A DNA stretch of 64,000 nt from Hydrogenophaga sp. (GCF_011772445.1 NZ_WVZN01000003.1:124001-188000), one strand, 5' to 3'. Counted from the first letter of the stretch, positions 17,566 to 27,249 are shown. Notes: generated by a model not told the origin, from the letters alone. Numbers and translations: made by a program.

Positions 17566-19992
17566 TCAGGCCAGAAGGCGCTCGGGGTTGGCGTCGAGCT
17601 TGGCGAGCGCCTCGCGCGTGGCGCGCACGGTGAGTGCTTCGTCCTCGCTCGGCACCAACAGACCGGCCTGCAGGTAGGCGGCAACCCGCGTGGCCGGCAT
17701 GAGGTAGCAGCGTCCGCCATTGCTCACGAACAGGTACAGCTGACCATGCTGGCTGCGCCACGCCAGTTGCACGCTGCCAAGCTTGCCATTGTGGTCGAGG
17801 CCGAACCACGAGCCGATCTGAAGCTCCACGGCCCAGGCGCGCATGGCCTCGTTGGGCTGGCTGCCGCCCTGGTTGATGACCTCGATGTTGCTCGCGTCCA
17901 CGCCCGTGATCAGCTCGATGCTGTCGGCGTTGAGATCGAAGTCGCCGACACCGCCTTCGGGCAGGTAGTCCTCGAGGTTGGCCAGGCGCTTGGACAGGGC
18001 GTCGAGCTGGCTCTGGGCGATGGATTCGGTGCGCGACATGAAGGCATCGGCCAACGTGTCGCTCACCGACTTGATGTGCTGGTCCTGCAGGCCCTGGGGA
18101 AAGCCCAGCAGGCCCATGCCCTGGCGCAAGCGCTGCAGGATGCCGGGCAGTTGCTGGATGACGCGCGCGCGGTCGTCGCGGCTGGGCTTGGCGCTCGCGG
18201 CCCACAGCAGATCGGACGCGGCCTGCTTGAGGGCCTGCGTGTCGGGGTGCTTGATGCCGTGCTTGACGCTGGCCACCGCCAGCACGTCGACCCAGACCTT
18301 GAACAGGAAGTCCCGCACCTCGGCGCGCACCGGCACGTCGTCGAGCAGCTTGCGCAGTTCGATGGTGTACTGCACCGACAGCGTTTCCTTCTGCTCGACC
18401 TGCTGGGCCACGCTCACGAAGCGGCTGGCGTTGCTCTGCTCGCTGAGGTAGGTGGACAGGAACTTCTGGAACTCGTCGTAGACGAGCTGGAACACGCGGC
18501 GCCCGGTTTCGGGGTACTGCTCGATCACCTGCACCACGCGCTTGATCTCGGCCTCCAGCGCGGCAGAGCCGACGTTGGACTCGAAGCCCATCACGCACGA
18601 ACCCATGCGGTCGATCAACCGCCGCGCGGGGTGCTGCAGCGCGCTGAAGAACTCCGGTTCGGCCAGGGCCACGCGCAGCACGGGAATCTGCAGGCGGGCG
18701 AACCACACGCGGATGCTGGGCGGAATGCGCTCTTCGGCCAGGATGGCCTGGAACATCAGCGCGACCACCTCGATGGTGGCCTTCTCGCTGGGCGTGGACG
18801 CGGCCTGCTTGAGTTCCTGGGTGCGCTCGCGCAGGGCCACCGCCGTGCGCTCGACCGTGCCGGCATCGACATAGACCGCGCCACCACCGGTGGGCGCCGC
18901 GCCGAGGCCGGAGCCGGTGCTCGGGAAGGAAACCTGACGCGCCATGGCCTGCTGCAACGCGGGCGATGGGGGAATGATCTCGGTCGCTTCGAATTCGGGA
19001 CCGACGTGGTCGAGCAGCATGCGCCGCAAGCGGCCCACGACCCCCTGCGCGCGCATGCGCGCGCGGGCGAGGGGAGACGTGCCCGTGAGCATGCGCGTTT
19101 CGTCTTGCACGCCCATGCCGGAAGAGCCGGGATAGCCGCTGTGCTGAGCACCCCGCCCGCCGGAGGCGGGGGTGCCCATGCCCGAAGGGTTTGCACCACT
19201 GCCCGACTGGCCGGGCGCCGGCCCATTGGCACCGGGGCGGCCAGGTTCCTGCACCCGGCGAAACGGGGTGTGCAGACCGCCGCCCGTGGTCGGGCCGCTG
19301 GCGGGGCCTGGCCGGGTGGAGGGCACCGCGCCGCTCGTGCTGGACGGGCTGCGACGCACCAGCGCCTGCAGGTCGATCGTTTCCATCACGCCATTGGCGA
19401 CGAGGTACGCGTTGGCGGCCTTGTAGCCGTCGAGCATGATCGCGCCCAGCATGGGCGCAATGTGGTCTTGCACCAGGCCCAGGCCATCGCGCTCAAGCCC
19501 CGCGGATTTCCACTGCTCCACCAGCAGCCGTGCCAGCACGTCGGGCAGCAGGATGTCGCTTTTGGAAAGCTCGGTGCGCCGCTCCAGGAACTGCACGCGC
19601 AACCGCAGTTCGTTGAGTTCGGACGAAGTCTTGTCGAGCACGCGCATCGCCATGCGCGAGGCCAGGATCTGGTCGTCGATGGCGCCCTCGGCCACCAGCT
19701 CGAGTTGGCCCGAGAGGCTGGCCGGCTCGGTCAGCCCGGCGCGTGCCGCGAGGTGCTTCTTCAGGGCCGTGCGGCAGTCGTCGATCCACATCGACTGCCG
19801 CTTCTTGAATGCCGCCCAGGTGTCGCGCCGCACCTGCACGTCGACCGAGGTGCCGGGCTGGTCAAGCAGGGTGGTGAGGCGCTGTTCGATGGCCTTCGCC
19901 AGATCCGGCAGGGACCGCCCCACGTGCAGCACATGGCGCTCACGCGCCTGCTGGGCAAGGGCAAACCCGGTCGGTTGGGACGGCGACACCAT
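17566..19992 (-). CDS. DUF1631 family protein
   Basis: 808 residues, largely helical, matching the DUF1631 family of beta- and gammaproteobacteria whose function is unknown. N-terminal third (to about residue 190) is helical; residues about 200-275 are a low-complexity Gly/Pro/Ser linker (GTPASGGRGAQHSGYPGSSG); the C-terminal half has the conserved region around WFARLQIPVLRVALAEPEFF and HPARRLIDRMG, ending in a PilZ-like stretch IGSWFGLDHNG. The start at 19992 is the most plausible ATG (MVSPSQPTGFAL) but no ribosome site stands out, and an open frame continues upstream into secF. In related bacteria PilZ-like tails bind c-di-GMP, which would be worth a check. Confidence 0.85.
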   Translation of the reverse strand: MVSPSQPTGFALAQQARERHVLHVGRSLPDLAKAIEQRLTTLLDQPGTSVDVQVRRDTWAAFKKRQSMWIDDCRTALKKHLAARAGLTEPASLSGQLELVAEGAIDDQILASRMAMRVLDKTSSELNELRLRVQFLERRTELSKSDILLPDVLARLLVEQWKSAGLERDGLGLVQDHIAPMLGAIMLDGYKAANAYLVANGVMETIDLQALVRRSPSSTSGAVPSTRPGPASGPTTGGGLHTPFRRVQEPGRPGANGPAPGQSGSGANPSGMGTPASGGRGAQHSGYPGSSGMGVQDETRMLTGTSPLARARMRAQGVVGRLRRMLLDHVGPEFEATEIIPPSPALQQAMARQVSFPSTGSGLGAAPTGGGAVYVDAGTVERTAVALRERTQELKQAASTPSEKATIEVVALMFQAILAEERIPPSIRVWFARLQIPVLRVALAEPEFFSALQHPARRLIDRMGSCVMGFESNVGSAALEAEIKRVVQVIEQYPETGRRVFQLVYDEFQKFLSTYLSEQSNASRFVSVAQQVEQKETLSVQYTIELRKLLDDVPVRAEVRDFLFKVWVDVLAVASVKHGIKHPDTQALKQAASDLLWAASAKPSRDDRARVIQQLPGILQRLRQGMGLLGFPQGLQDQHIKSVSDTLADAFMSRTESIAQSQLDALSKRLANLEDYLPEGGVGDFDLNADSIELITGVDASNIEVINQGGSQPNEAMRAWAVELQIGSWFGLDHNGKLGSVQLAWRSQHGQLYLFVSNGGRCYLMPATRVAAYLQAGLLVPSEDEALTVRATREALAKLDANPERLLA

Positions 19993-20087
19993 GTGTTTCA
20001 GTATGACACGAAGACCCCACGATCCATGCCCGCGAGACCCCTGGACGCCGCCGTTGAGCGGCCCTGGTATGGCAAGGACGCCACGGA

Positions 20088-21038
20088 CTACACGACGGCA
20101 CCGGCGTTCGGATCGTCCGGATCGCCTTCCGTCTTGGTCGGCTTGATCAGGTCCTCGCGCTTGACGCCGAGCCACAGGGCCATGGCCGCCGCCACGAACA
20201 CCGAGGAGTAGATGCCGAACAGGATGCCGATGGTCAGGGCCAGCGCGAAGTAGAAGAGCGTGGGGCCGCCAAAAAGCAGCATCGACAGCACCATGATCTG
20301 CGTCGAGCCGTGCGTGATGATGGTGCGGCTGATGGTGGAGGTGATCGCGTGGTCGATCACTTGCTGGGGCGTCATCTTGCGCTGGCGCCGGAAGGTCTCG
20401 CGGATGCGGTCGAAGATCACCACCGATTCGTTGACCGAGTAGCCCAGCACCGCGAGGGTGGCCGCCAGCACGGCCAGCGAGAACTCCCACTGGAAGAAGG
20501 CGAAGAAGCCCAGGATGATGACCACGTCGTGCAGGTTCGCGACGATGGCCGACACCGCGTACTTCCATTCGAAGCGCAGGGACAGGTAAATGATGATGCC
20601 CAGAATCACGAGGCCCAGCGCGATGAGGCCGTTGTGCACGAGCTCTTCACCCACCTGCGGGCCCACGAACTCGGTGCGGCTGAGCACCACCGCCGGGTTC
20701 TGCGCCTTGAGCGCGGCGAACAGCGCCTCGGCCTGCTGGCCCGAGGACTGCCCCTGGACCACCGGCAAGCGCAACAGCACGTCGCGCGAACTGCCGAAGT
20801 TCTGCACCGGCACCTCGAGGTAGCCCAGGTCCTCGACCACGCGCCGCACGGCGCCCAGGTCGGCCGGCTGCTCGTAGGCAACCTCGACGACGGTGCCGCC
20901 GGTGAACTCCACCGACAGGTGCAGGCCGCGCGTCACCAGGAAGAAGACGGCAAGAAGAAAGGTGATGAACGAGATCGCGTTCAGCACGATCGCGTGCCGC
21001 ATGAACGGGATGTCGCGGCGGATGCGGAAGAACTCCAT
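20088..21038 (-). CDS. secF: Protein translocase subunit SecF
   Basis: 316 residues, six membrane helices, partner of SecD in using the proton gradient to finish protein export through SecYEG. Features: N-terminal MEFFRIRRDIPFMRH, the periplasmic entry VEFTGGTVVEV, and the conserved membrane block YSVNESVVIFDRIRE. ATG at 21038 fits the family; 20 nt separate it from secD. The short C-terminal tail (EDLIKPTKTEGDPDDPNAG) is hydrophilic as usual. Confidence 0.97.
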   Translation of the reverse strand: MEFFRIRRDIPFMRHAIVLNAISFITFLLAVFFLVTRGLHLSVEFTGGTVVEVAYEQPADLGAVRRVVEDLGYLEVPVQNFGSSRDVLLRLPVVQGQSSGQQAEALFAALKAQNPAVVLSRTEFVGPQVGEELVHNGLIALGLVILGIIIYLSLRFEWKYAVSAIVANLHDVVIILGFFAFFQWEFSLAVLAATLAVLGYSVNESVVIFDRIRETFRRQRKMTPQQVIDHAITSTISRTIITHGSTQIMVLSMLLFGGPTLFYFALALTIGILFGIYSSVFVAAAMALWLGVKREDLIKPTKTEGDPDDPNAGAVV

Positions 21039-21058
21039 CGTGGGCTCCAGGTGCGGGG

Positions 21059-22942
21059 TCAGTCGGCCTTGGCGGGGGTGGCATCGCCCTCGGGGCGCCA
21101 CACCGTGCCGACGGAGATGGACTTGAGCTTCTTCTGGCGGCCGTACCAGAAATTCACCAGGCCGCGCGAGAAGAACACCGCGGAGAACATGCTGGTCACG
21201 ATGCCCAGGCAGTGCACGACGGCGAAGCCGCGCACCGGCCCCGAGCCGAACAGCAGCAGCGCCAGGCCCGCGATCAGCGAGGTGACATTGGAGTCGAGGA
21301 TGGTGGCCCAGGCGCGGTCATAGCCGGCGTTGATGGCGGCCTGCGGCGTGGCGCCGCGGCGCAGCTCCTCGCGCACCCGTTCGTTGATGAGCACGTTGGC
21401 GTCGATGGCCATGCCCAGCGCCAGCGCCATGGCGGCCATGCCAGGCAAGGTGAGCGTGGCCTGCAGCATGGACAGGACGGCCACCAGCAGCAGCACGTTG
21501 AAGCCCAGCGCGACGGCGGAGAACATGCCGAAGACCGCGTAGTAGACGCACATGAACAGCGCCACCACCACGAAGCCCCAGGTCACGCTGTTGAAGCCCT
21601 TGGCGATGTTTTCCGCGCCCAGGCTGGGGCCGATGGTGCGCTCTTCGATGATCTCCATCGGCGCGGCAAGCGAGCCCGCGCGCAGCAGCAGGGCAGTGTC
21701 GCTGGCCTCGGTGGTGGTCATGGCACCGGAGATCTGGACTCGGCCGCCACCGATCTCGCCGCGGATGACGGGTGCCGTCACGACCTCGCCCTTGCCCTTC
21801 TCGAACAGGATGATGGCCATGCGCTTGCCCACGTTCTCGCGCGTGACGTCGCGGAAGATGCGCGAGCCCTTGCCGTCGAGCGTGAGGTGCACGGCCGGTT
21901 CCTGCGTCTGGCCGTCGAAGCCGGCCTGCGCGTCGGTGAGGTTCTCGCCGGTGAGCAGCACCTCGCGCTTGACGATGATGGCGCGGCCGCCGCGCTCCAG
22001 GTAGCGCTCGGAACCGAAGGGCACCGCACCGACACCGCGTTCGGCGGCCAGGCCCTCCGCGCTTTCGTCGACCAGGCGCACCTGCAGCGTGGCGGTGCGG
22101 CCCAGGATGTCCTTGGCCTTGGCCGTGTCCTGCACACCAGGCAGTTGCACGACGATGCGATCGGCGCCCTGCTGCTGGATCACGGGTTCGGCCACGCCGA
22201 GTTCGTTGATGCGGTTGTGCAGGGTGGTGATGTTCTGCTTCAGCGCCTGGTCCTGCACGGCGCGCGCGGCCTCGGGGCGGATCGTGGCAGTGATGCGCGT
22301 GTCGCCGCCCTCGGTGGTTTCGGCCAGCACCAGCTCGGTGAACTGCGCCTGGACCAGATCGAACACCGCGTTGCGGGCGGCCTGATCGCGCACGCGCAGC
22401 TCGATCGTCTGGCCGTTGCGCACGATGCCGCCGTGCCGGATGTTCTTCTCGCGCAGGGCATTGCGCAGGTCGGTGGCCAGCACGTCGGCGCGGCGCTCCA
22501 GCGCAGCCTTCATGTCGACCTGCAGCATGAAGTGCACGCCGCCGCGAAGGTCCAGGCCCAGATACATGGGGCGGGCGTGCAGGGCCGACAGCCAGTTCGG
22601 CGTGCGCGGCACCAGGTTCAGGGCCACCACGTGGCTGGGGTCGCTCGGGTCGGTGTTGAGCGCGCGGTCGATCGCGTCGCGCGCCTTGAGCTGGGTGTCG
22701 GTGTCCTCGAAGCGTGCGCGCACCGAGCCGCCTTCGAGCGAGAGCGCGCTGGGCGCGATGGATGCGCCCGACAGTGCCTGCTCCACACGGGTGACCGTGC
22801 CGGTGTCCACCCGGACCGTGGCCTTGGCGGCCGACACCTGCACCGCCGGCGCCTCACCGAACAAGTTGGGCAGGGCGTAGATGGCGCCGACCAACAGGGC
22901 GATCACGATGATCGCGTACTTCCACAGCGGGTATCGGTTCAT
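21059..22942 (-). CDS. secD: Protein translocase subunit SecD
   Basis: 627 residues. N-terminal membrane helix (MNRYPLWKYAIIVIALLVGA), a large periplasmic P1 region starting with the LGLDLRGGVHFMLQVD motif, and a C-terminal bundle of five helices carrying ALGMAIDANVLINERVREEL. Works with SecF and YajC. Start ATG 22942 chosen by family N-terminus; the frame remains open upstream into the palindromic spacer. Gene order yajC-secD-secF is the classical one. Confidence 0.97.
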   Translation of the reverse strand: MNRYPLWKYAIIVIALLVGAIYALPNLFGEAPAVQVSAAKATVRVDTGTVTRVEQALSGASIAPSALSLEGGSVRARFEDTDTQLKARDAIDRALNTDPSDPSHVVALNLVPRTPNWLSALHARPMYLGLDLRGGVHFMLQVDMKAALERRADVLATDLRNALREKNIRHGGIVRNGQTIELRVRDQAARNAVFDLVQAQFTELVLAETTEGGDTRITATIRPEAARAVQDQALKQNITTLHNRINELGVAEPVIQQQGADRIVVQLPGVQDTAKAKDILGRTATLQVRLVDESAEGLAAERGVGAVPFGSERYLERGGRAIIVKREVLLTGENLTDAQAGFDGQTQEPAVHLTLDGKGSRIFRDVTRENVGKRMAIILFEKGKGEVVTAPVIRGEIGGGRVQISGAMTTTEASDTALLLRAGSLAAPMEIIEERTIGPSLGAENIAKGFNSVTWGFVVVALFMCVYYAVFGMFSAVALGFNVLLLVAVLSMLQATLTLPGMAAMALALGMAIDANVLINERVREELRRGATPQAAINAGYDRAWATILDSNVTSLIAGLALLLFGSGPVRGFAVVHCLGIVTSMFSAVFFSRGLVNFWYGRQKKLKSISVGTVWRPEGDATPAKAD

Positions 22943-22989
22943 GGCGGGTACTCGGCGCGCGAGGGTCTTTGGAATCCAGAACGCGACGG

Positions 22990-23056
22990 ATCCGGCTCCG
23001 CCGGTCCGTGCGCGTTGCCCCCGAAGGGGGGAACGGGCCGGCATACGCCGGCCCGT
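22990..23056. repeat. Palindromic spacer between yajC and secD
   Basis: Holds a CCCCC-GAA-GGGGG stem (23018-23030) and a perfect 10-bp stem ACGGGCCGGC (23033-23042) / GCCGGCCCGT (23047-23056) with loop ATAC. Such C-run/G-run elements recur at 3910-3936 and 23508-23545. In the minus-strand transcript the hairpins separate yajC from secD and may trim or attenuate the message. Confidence 0.6.
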
Positions 23057-23069
23057 GCGGGGGTGATCC

Positions 23070-23387
23070 TTACTTGATCGTGCCTTTGGGCAGCACCTGC
23101 ACGACAGCGGTGCGCTGCATCTGGACTTCCAGGCCGTCGGCAAGTTCCACGCCGATGTAGGTGTCGCCGATCTTGGAGACCTTGCCGAGGAAGCCGCCGG
23201 CGGTCACGATCTCGTCGCCCTTGGCCACCGCTTCGATCATGGCCTTGTGCTCCTTCTGGCGCTTGAGCTGCGGGCGAATCATCACGAAATACAGCACCAC
23301 GAACATCAGCACCAGCGGCAGCATGCCCAGCAGGGTGGACTCGGTGCCGCCAGTGGCGGCCTGGGCGTAGGCGGGGGAAATCAACAC
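23070..23387 (-). CDS. yajC: YajC, Sec translocon accessory protein
   Basis: 105 residues with a single N-terminal membrane helix (MLPLVLMFVVLYFVMIRPQ) followed by the conserved RPQLKRQKEHKAMIEAVAKGDEIVT basic region (split here) and a small beta domain. The GTG at 23387 is chosen as start because GGAG lies 6 nt upstream of it and because the resulting N-terminus VLISPAYAQ matches the family; a TTG at 23408 is an alternative lacking a ribosome site. Forms part of the SecDF-YajC complex. Confidence 0.93.
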   Translation of the reverse strand: MLISPAYAQAATGGTESTLLGMLPLVLMFVVLYFVMIRPQLKRQKEHKAMIEAVAKGDEIVTAGGFLGKVSKIGDTYIGVELADGLEVQMQRTAVVQVLPKGTIK

Positions 23388-23419
23388 GTGCGTCTCCAGC
23401 GGGTTCAAAACAACCGGCG

Positions 23420-23425
23420 ATTGTA
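23420..23425 (-). promoter_or_regulatory. TACAAT -10-like element before yajC
   Basis: Minus-strand TACAAT, 33 nt before the yajC GTG start, in a region preceded by a C/G-rich spacer. No good -35 hexamer is visible at 16-18 bp. The same TACAAT hexamer precedes pgk. Confidence 0.35.
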
Positions 23426-23470
23426 TGCCGCCCCCTTGACAGAACCCGTTCCGCCAGGATCGTCCCCAGG

Positions 23471-23545
23471 GGCACCGCGGACCCGGCTTTGCCGGGCCGC
23501 AGGTGCCGCCCCCTTGGGGGGGGTCGCGCGAAGCGCGGCGGGGGT
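23471..23545. repeat. Palindromic repeat between iorAB and yajC
   Basis: Nested hairpin: outer GGCACC (23471-23476) / GGTGCC (23502-23507), inner CCCGGC (23482-23487) / GCCGGG (23491-23496) around TTT, followed by a CCCCCTTGGGGGGG stem and GCGCGAAGCGC. It lies between the end of the indolepyruvate oxidoreductase gene and the start of yajC, both on the minus strand, and may terminate the first. Shares the C-run/G-run core with the elements at 3910 and 23018. Confidence 0.6.
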
Positions 23546-23553
23546 GTTCCGAT

Positions 23554-26500
23554 TCAGGCGGCCTGGCGCACCGGCGCGGGGGCGCCCGAGCGCCAGCGCG
23601 CCAACAAGGCCTCGCGGCGCACCGCCGCGGCCTGGGCGTGGCGCTCCTTCACGTGGCCGTAACCCTTGATCTGCTCGGGCAGGCGCGCGATGTCCAGTGC
23701 CAGCGCCTGGGTGTCGGCCGTGAGCCCGGGCAGCAGGGCCTCGATGTCGGCGCGGTACTGCGCGATCAGGGCCCGCTCCATGCGCCGTTCGGACGTGCGA
23801 CCGAAGGGATCGAGCGCCGTGCCGCGCAGGCCCTTGAACTTCGCCAGCCAGCGAAAGGCCGTGAACATGAAGGGCCCGTAGGGCTTCTTGACCAGCTCGC
23901 CGCGCTCGTTCTTCTGGGCCAGCAGCGGCGGTGCCAGGTGCACCTTGAGCGAGTAATCGCCCTCGAACTGCGCCGCGATCCTCTCGTGGAAGGCGGTGTC
24001 GCTGTGCAGGCGCGCCACCTCGTACTCGTCCTTGTAGGCCATGAGCTTGAACAGGTAGCGGGCGACCGCTTCCGTGAGCGCGGTCTTGCCCAGGGCCTGC
24101 AATTCGACCTGGCGCACGCGCTCGACGAAGTCGCGGTACTCGCGCGCATAGCCGGCGTTCTGGTAGCCGGTGAGGAAATCGACCCGGCGCGCGATGAGCT
24201 GCTCCAGGCTCTCGCGCGGCTGGAACTGGATCACCTGCGCGGCGGGCCCCGCCAGGCCACCGGCGGCCAGCACGGCCGGCAGGTCATGCGCGGCGCGGCG
24301 GCCCCATTCAAAGGCGGCCTTGTTCTGTTCCACCGCCACCGCATTGAGCTCGATCGCGCGCATCAGCGCGGCCTGGCCGAGCGGAATCCAGCCCTTCTGC
24401 CAGGCGTAGCCCAGCATCAGCGGGTTGGTGTACAGGCTATCGCCCAGCAGGCGGGTGGCGATGCTTTCGGCGTCCACCACCCCGATCGCTTCCTTGCCCA
24501 GGTGGTTGACCAAGGTGTCCACGCAGGCCTGAGCGGGGCTGAGCCAGTCCGGGTTTTTCACGAAGGCCGCGGTGGGCGTGGCGCTGCTGTTGACGGCCAC
24601 GTGCGTGCGGCCCTCGCGCAGGCGCTGCCAGGTTTCCTTGTTGGCGGCCACGATGGGGTCGCAGCCGATGACCAGGTCGGCCGAGGCGGCCGACACGCGC
24701 GTGGTGTGGATCTGGTCCTGCGAGGCGCCGATGAGCACGTGGCTCCAGGTGGCGCCACCCTTTTGCGCCAGGCCGGCGGCGTCCTGCGTGACGATGCCCT
24801 TGCCTTCCAGGTGGGCCGCCACGCCCAGCAACTGGCCAATGGTGATGACGCCCGTGCCGCCCACGCCGGCGACGATGATGCCCCAGGCCTCCTGGCTCAG
24901 CGCCGGCAGCACCGGGTGCGGCAGCGCGGCGCCTGCCCACTCGGCCTTGGCCGCGCCCTTCTTCTTGCGCAGTTGTCCGCCTTCCACCGTGACGAAGCTC
25001 GGGCAGAAGCCGTTCACGCAGGAGTAGTCCTTGTTGCAGGTGCTCTGGTTGATCTGGCGCTTGCGGCCGAAGGGCGTCTCCAACGGCTCCACCGACAGGC
25101 AGTTGGACTTCTCGCCGCAGTCGCCGCAGCCCTCGCACACCAGCTCGTTGATGACGACGCGCTTGGCCGGCTCGACCATGGTGCCGCGCTTGCGGCGGCG
25201 GCGCTTCTCGGCGGCGCAGGTCTGGTCGTAGATGATGACCGTGGTGCCTTCGATCTCGCGGAACTCGCGCTGCACGGCGTCCAGCGTGTCGCGGTGCTGG
25301 ATCGCGATGCCCTCTGGAATGCCCGTCACGCCTTCGTACTTCTCCGGCTCGTCGGTGACGATGGTGATCTTCTTGACACCCTCCGCGCGCATGCTCTGCG
25401 CGATCTGCACCACGCTGTGGCCCTCGGGGCGCTCGCCCACCTGCTGGCCGCCGGTCATGGCCACGGCGTCGTTGTAGAGGATCTTGTAGGTGATGTTCAC
25501 GCCCGCGGCGATGCGCGGGCGGATCGCCAGGATGCCCGAGTGGAAGTAGGTGCCGTCGCCCAGGTTGGCGAACACGTGCTGGTCGGTGGTGAAGGGCGCC
25601 TGGCCCACCCAGGGCACACCCTCGCCGCCCATCTGCGTGAAGCCCACGGTGGCGCGGTCCATCCAGATGCTCATGAAGTGGCAACCGATGCCGGCCATGG
25701 CGCGCGAGCCTTCGGGCACCTTGGTGCTGGTGTTGTGTGGGCAGCCCGAGCAGAACCAGGGCTGGCGCTCGGCGCCGGGCACGCCCTGCGTCAGCAGGGT
25801 CTGCAGCGAACGCTCCTGCGCGTCCAGGATGGCGAGCTGCGCGTCGATGCGCGCCATCACGTCTTCCGGGATGTTGCCCAGCTTCTTCAGCCGCTTGGCG
25901 ATGGCGCGCGCGATCAGCGCGGGGTTCAGGTCGGCCTTGGCACGCAGCAGCGTGTTGGCGCTGGGGTTGGGGCGCGACCACTCGCCGCCGCTGTAGTCGC
26001 CCTCGTCTTCCTCGAACTTGCCGAGCACGTTGGGGCGAACGTCGGGGCGCCAGTTGTAGAGCTCTTCCTTGAGCTGGTACTCGATGACCTGGCGCTTCTC
26101 TTCCACCACCAGGATCTCGCGCAGGCCGGTGGCGAACTCGCGCGTGGTCTGCGCCTCCAGCGGCCACACCACCGCCACCTTGTGCAGGCGCAGGCCGATG
26201 CGGCGGCAGGTGGCGTCGTCCAGGCCCAGGTCGATCAGCGCCTGGCGCGTGTCGTTGTAGGCCTTGCCGCTGGCGATCACGCCGAAGCGGTCATCGGGCC
26301 CGGCGACGACGTTGTGGTTGAGCTTGTTGGCGCGCACATAGGCCAGGGCCGCGTACCACTTGTGGTCGAACAGGCGGGCCTCCTGCTCCAGTGCGTGGTC
26401 GGGCCAGCGGATGTGCAGGCCGCCGGGCGGCATCTCGAACTCGGGAATCACGATCTGCACGCGCTCGGGGTCGATCAGCGCGGTCGAGCTCGACTCGACG

Positions 26501-27150
26501 ATCTCCTGGATGGTCTTCATGCCCGTCCACACGCCCGAGAAGCGGCTCATGGCGAAGGCGTGCAGGCCCAGGTCGAGGATGTCCTGCACGCTGGCCGGAA
26601 AGAACACCGGCAGGCCGCAGGCCTTGAAGATGTGGTCGCTCTGGTGCGCGGCGGTGGAGCTCTTGGCCACGTGGTCGTCGCCGGCCACCGCGATCACGCC
26701 GCCCCAGGGGCTGGTGCCGGCCATGTTGGCGTGCTTGAAGACGTCCCAGCAGCGGTCCACGCCCGGGCCCTTGCCGTACCAGATGCCGAAGACGCCGTCG
26801 AAGCGGTTGGTGCCGGGCGGCGCGAAGCCCAGTTGCTGCGTGCCCCACAGCGCGGTCGCCGCCAGCTCCTCGTTCACACCGGGTTGAAAGACGATGTTCT
26901 GCTTCTTGAGGTGCGGCGCCGCCTTCTGCAGGGACTGGTCATAACCGCCCAGCGGAGAGCCCCGGTAGCCGCTGATGAACCCCGCGGTGTTCTTGCCGAG
27001 CAGCGCGTCGCGCTGGCGCTGCAGCATGGGCAGCTTCACCAGGGCCTGCACGCCGCTCATGAAGGCACGGCCGTGGTCCAGCGTGTATTTGTCGTCCAGG
27101 GTGACGGTTTCGAGGGCCAGGCGGATGTGCTCGGGCAGCGGCGCGTTCAT
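23554..27150 (-). CDS. Fused indolepyruvate ferredoxin oxidoreductase
   Basis: 1198 residues, joining the alpha (thiamine diphosphate) and gamma-type domains of indolepyruvate:ferredoxin oxidoreductase. It should oxidatively decarboxylate aryl pyruvates from aromatic amino acids to acyl-CoA, passing electrons to ferredoxin. Visible: N-terminal GYRGSPLGGYDQSL, the thiamine-domain Cys motif CSGCPHNTS, GIGCHFMSIWMD, an iron-sulfur site with CEGCGDCGEKSNC and further Cys before CVNGFCPSF, then the gamma domain GVGGTGVITIGQLLG and AQKGGATWSHVLIG, and a C-terminal ~250-residue extension usual in proteobacterial fused forms. Divergent from an Lrp-type regulator with a palindrome between, which suggests amino-acid-dependent control. 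Confidence 0.93.
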   Translation of the reverse strand: MNAPLPEHIRLALETVTLDDKYTLDHGRAFMSGVQALVKLPMLQRQRDALLGKNTAGFISGYRGSPLGGYDQSLQKAAPHLKKQNIVFQPGVNEELAATALWGTQQLGFAPPGTNRFDGVFGIWYGKGPGVDRCWDVFKHANMAGTSPWGGVIAVAGDDHVAKSSTAAHQSDHIFKACGLPVFFPASVQDILDLGLHAFAMSRFSGVWTGMKTIQEIVESSSTALIDPERVQIVIPEFEMPPGGLHIRWPDHALEQEARLFDHKWYAALAYVRANKLNHNVVAGPDDRFGVIASGKAYNDTRQALIDLGLDDATCRRIGLRLHKVAVVWPLEAQTTREFATGLREILVVEEKRQVIEYQLKEELYNWRPDVRPNVLGKFEEDEGDYSGGEWSRPNPSANTLLRAKADLNPALIARAIAKRLKKLGNIPEDVMARIDAQLAILDAQERSLQTLLTQGVPGAERQPWFCSGCPHNTSTKVPEGSRAMAGIGCHFMSIWMDRATVGFTQMGGEGVPWVGQAPFTTDQHVFANLGDGTYFHSGILAIRPRIAAGVNITYKILYNDAVAMTGGQQVGERPEGHSVVQIAQSMRAEGVKKITIVTDEPEKYEGVTGIPEGIAIQHRDTLDAVQREFREIEGTTVIIYDQTCAAEKRRRRKRGTMVEPAKRVVINELVCEGCGDCGEKSNCLSVEPLETPFGRKRQINQSTCNKDYSCVNGFCPSFVTVEGGQLRKKKGAAKAEWAGAALPHPVLPALSQEAWGIIVAGVGGTGVITIGQLLGVAAHLEGKGIVTQDAAGLAQKGGATWSHVLIGASQDQIHTTRVSAASADLVIGCDPIVAANKETWQRLREGRTHVAVNSSATPTAAFVKNPDWLSPAQACVDTLVNHLGKEAIGVVDAESIATRLLGDSLYTNPLMLGYAWQKGWIPLGQAALMRAIELNAVAVEQNKAAFEWGRRAAHDLPAVLAAGGLAGPAAQVIQFQPRESLEQLIARRVDFLTGYQNAGYAREYRDFVERVRQVELQALGKTALTEAVARYLFKLMAYKDEYEVARLHSDTAFHERIAAQFEGDYSLKVHLAPPLLAQKNERGELVKKPYGPFMFTAFRWLAKFKGLRGTALDPFGRTSERRMERALIAQYRADIEALLPGLTADTQALALDIARLPEQIKGYGHVKERHAQAAAVRREALLARWRSGAPAPVRQAA

Positions 27151-27249
27151 CTTGTGTGTCTCCTTCGTGGGCGGGGGCGTCTTGTGGACGCGCGTGCGAC
27201 TGGGGGCTGGCCCCGGGTAGGGACCGGCCCCCAGTCTGCCGCGCAGTGT

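Noticed and set aside
17746-20211. Long open frame antisense to the DUF1631 gene
   Set aside because: High GC leaves mirror frames open; the protein is His/Ala/Arg-rich without domains, has no ribosome site and overlaps a well-supported gene fully.
23388-23408. TTG start for yajC
   Set aside because: The GTG at 23387 has a GGAG at 6 nt spacing and gives the conserved family N-terminus.
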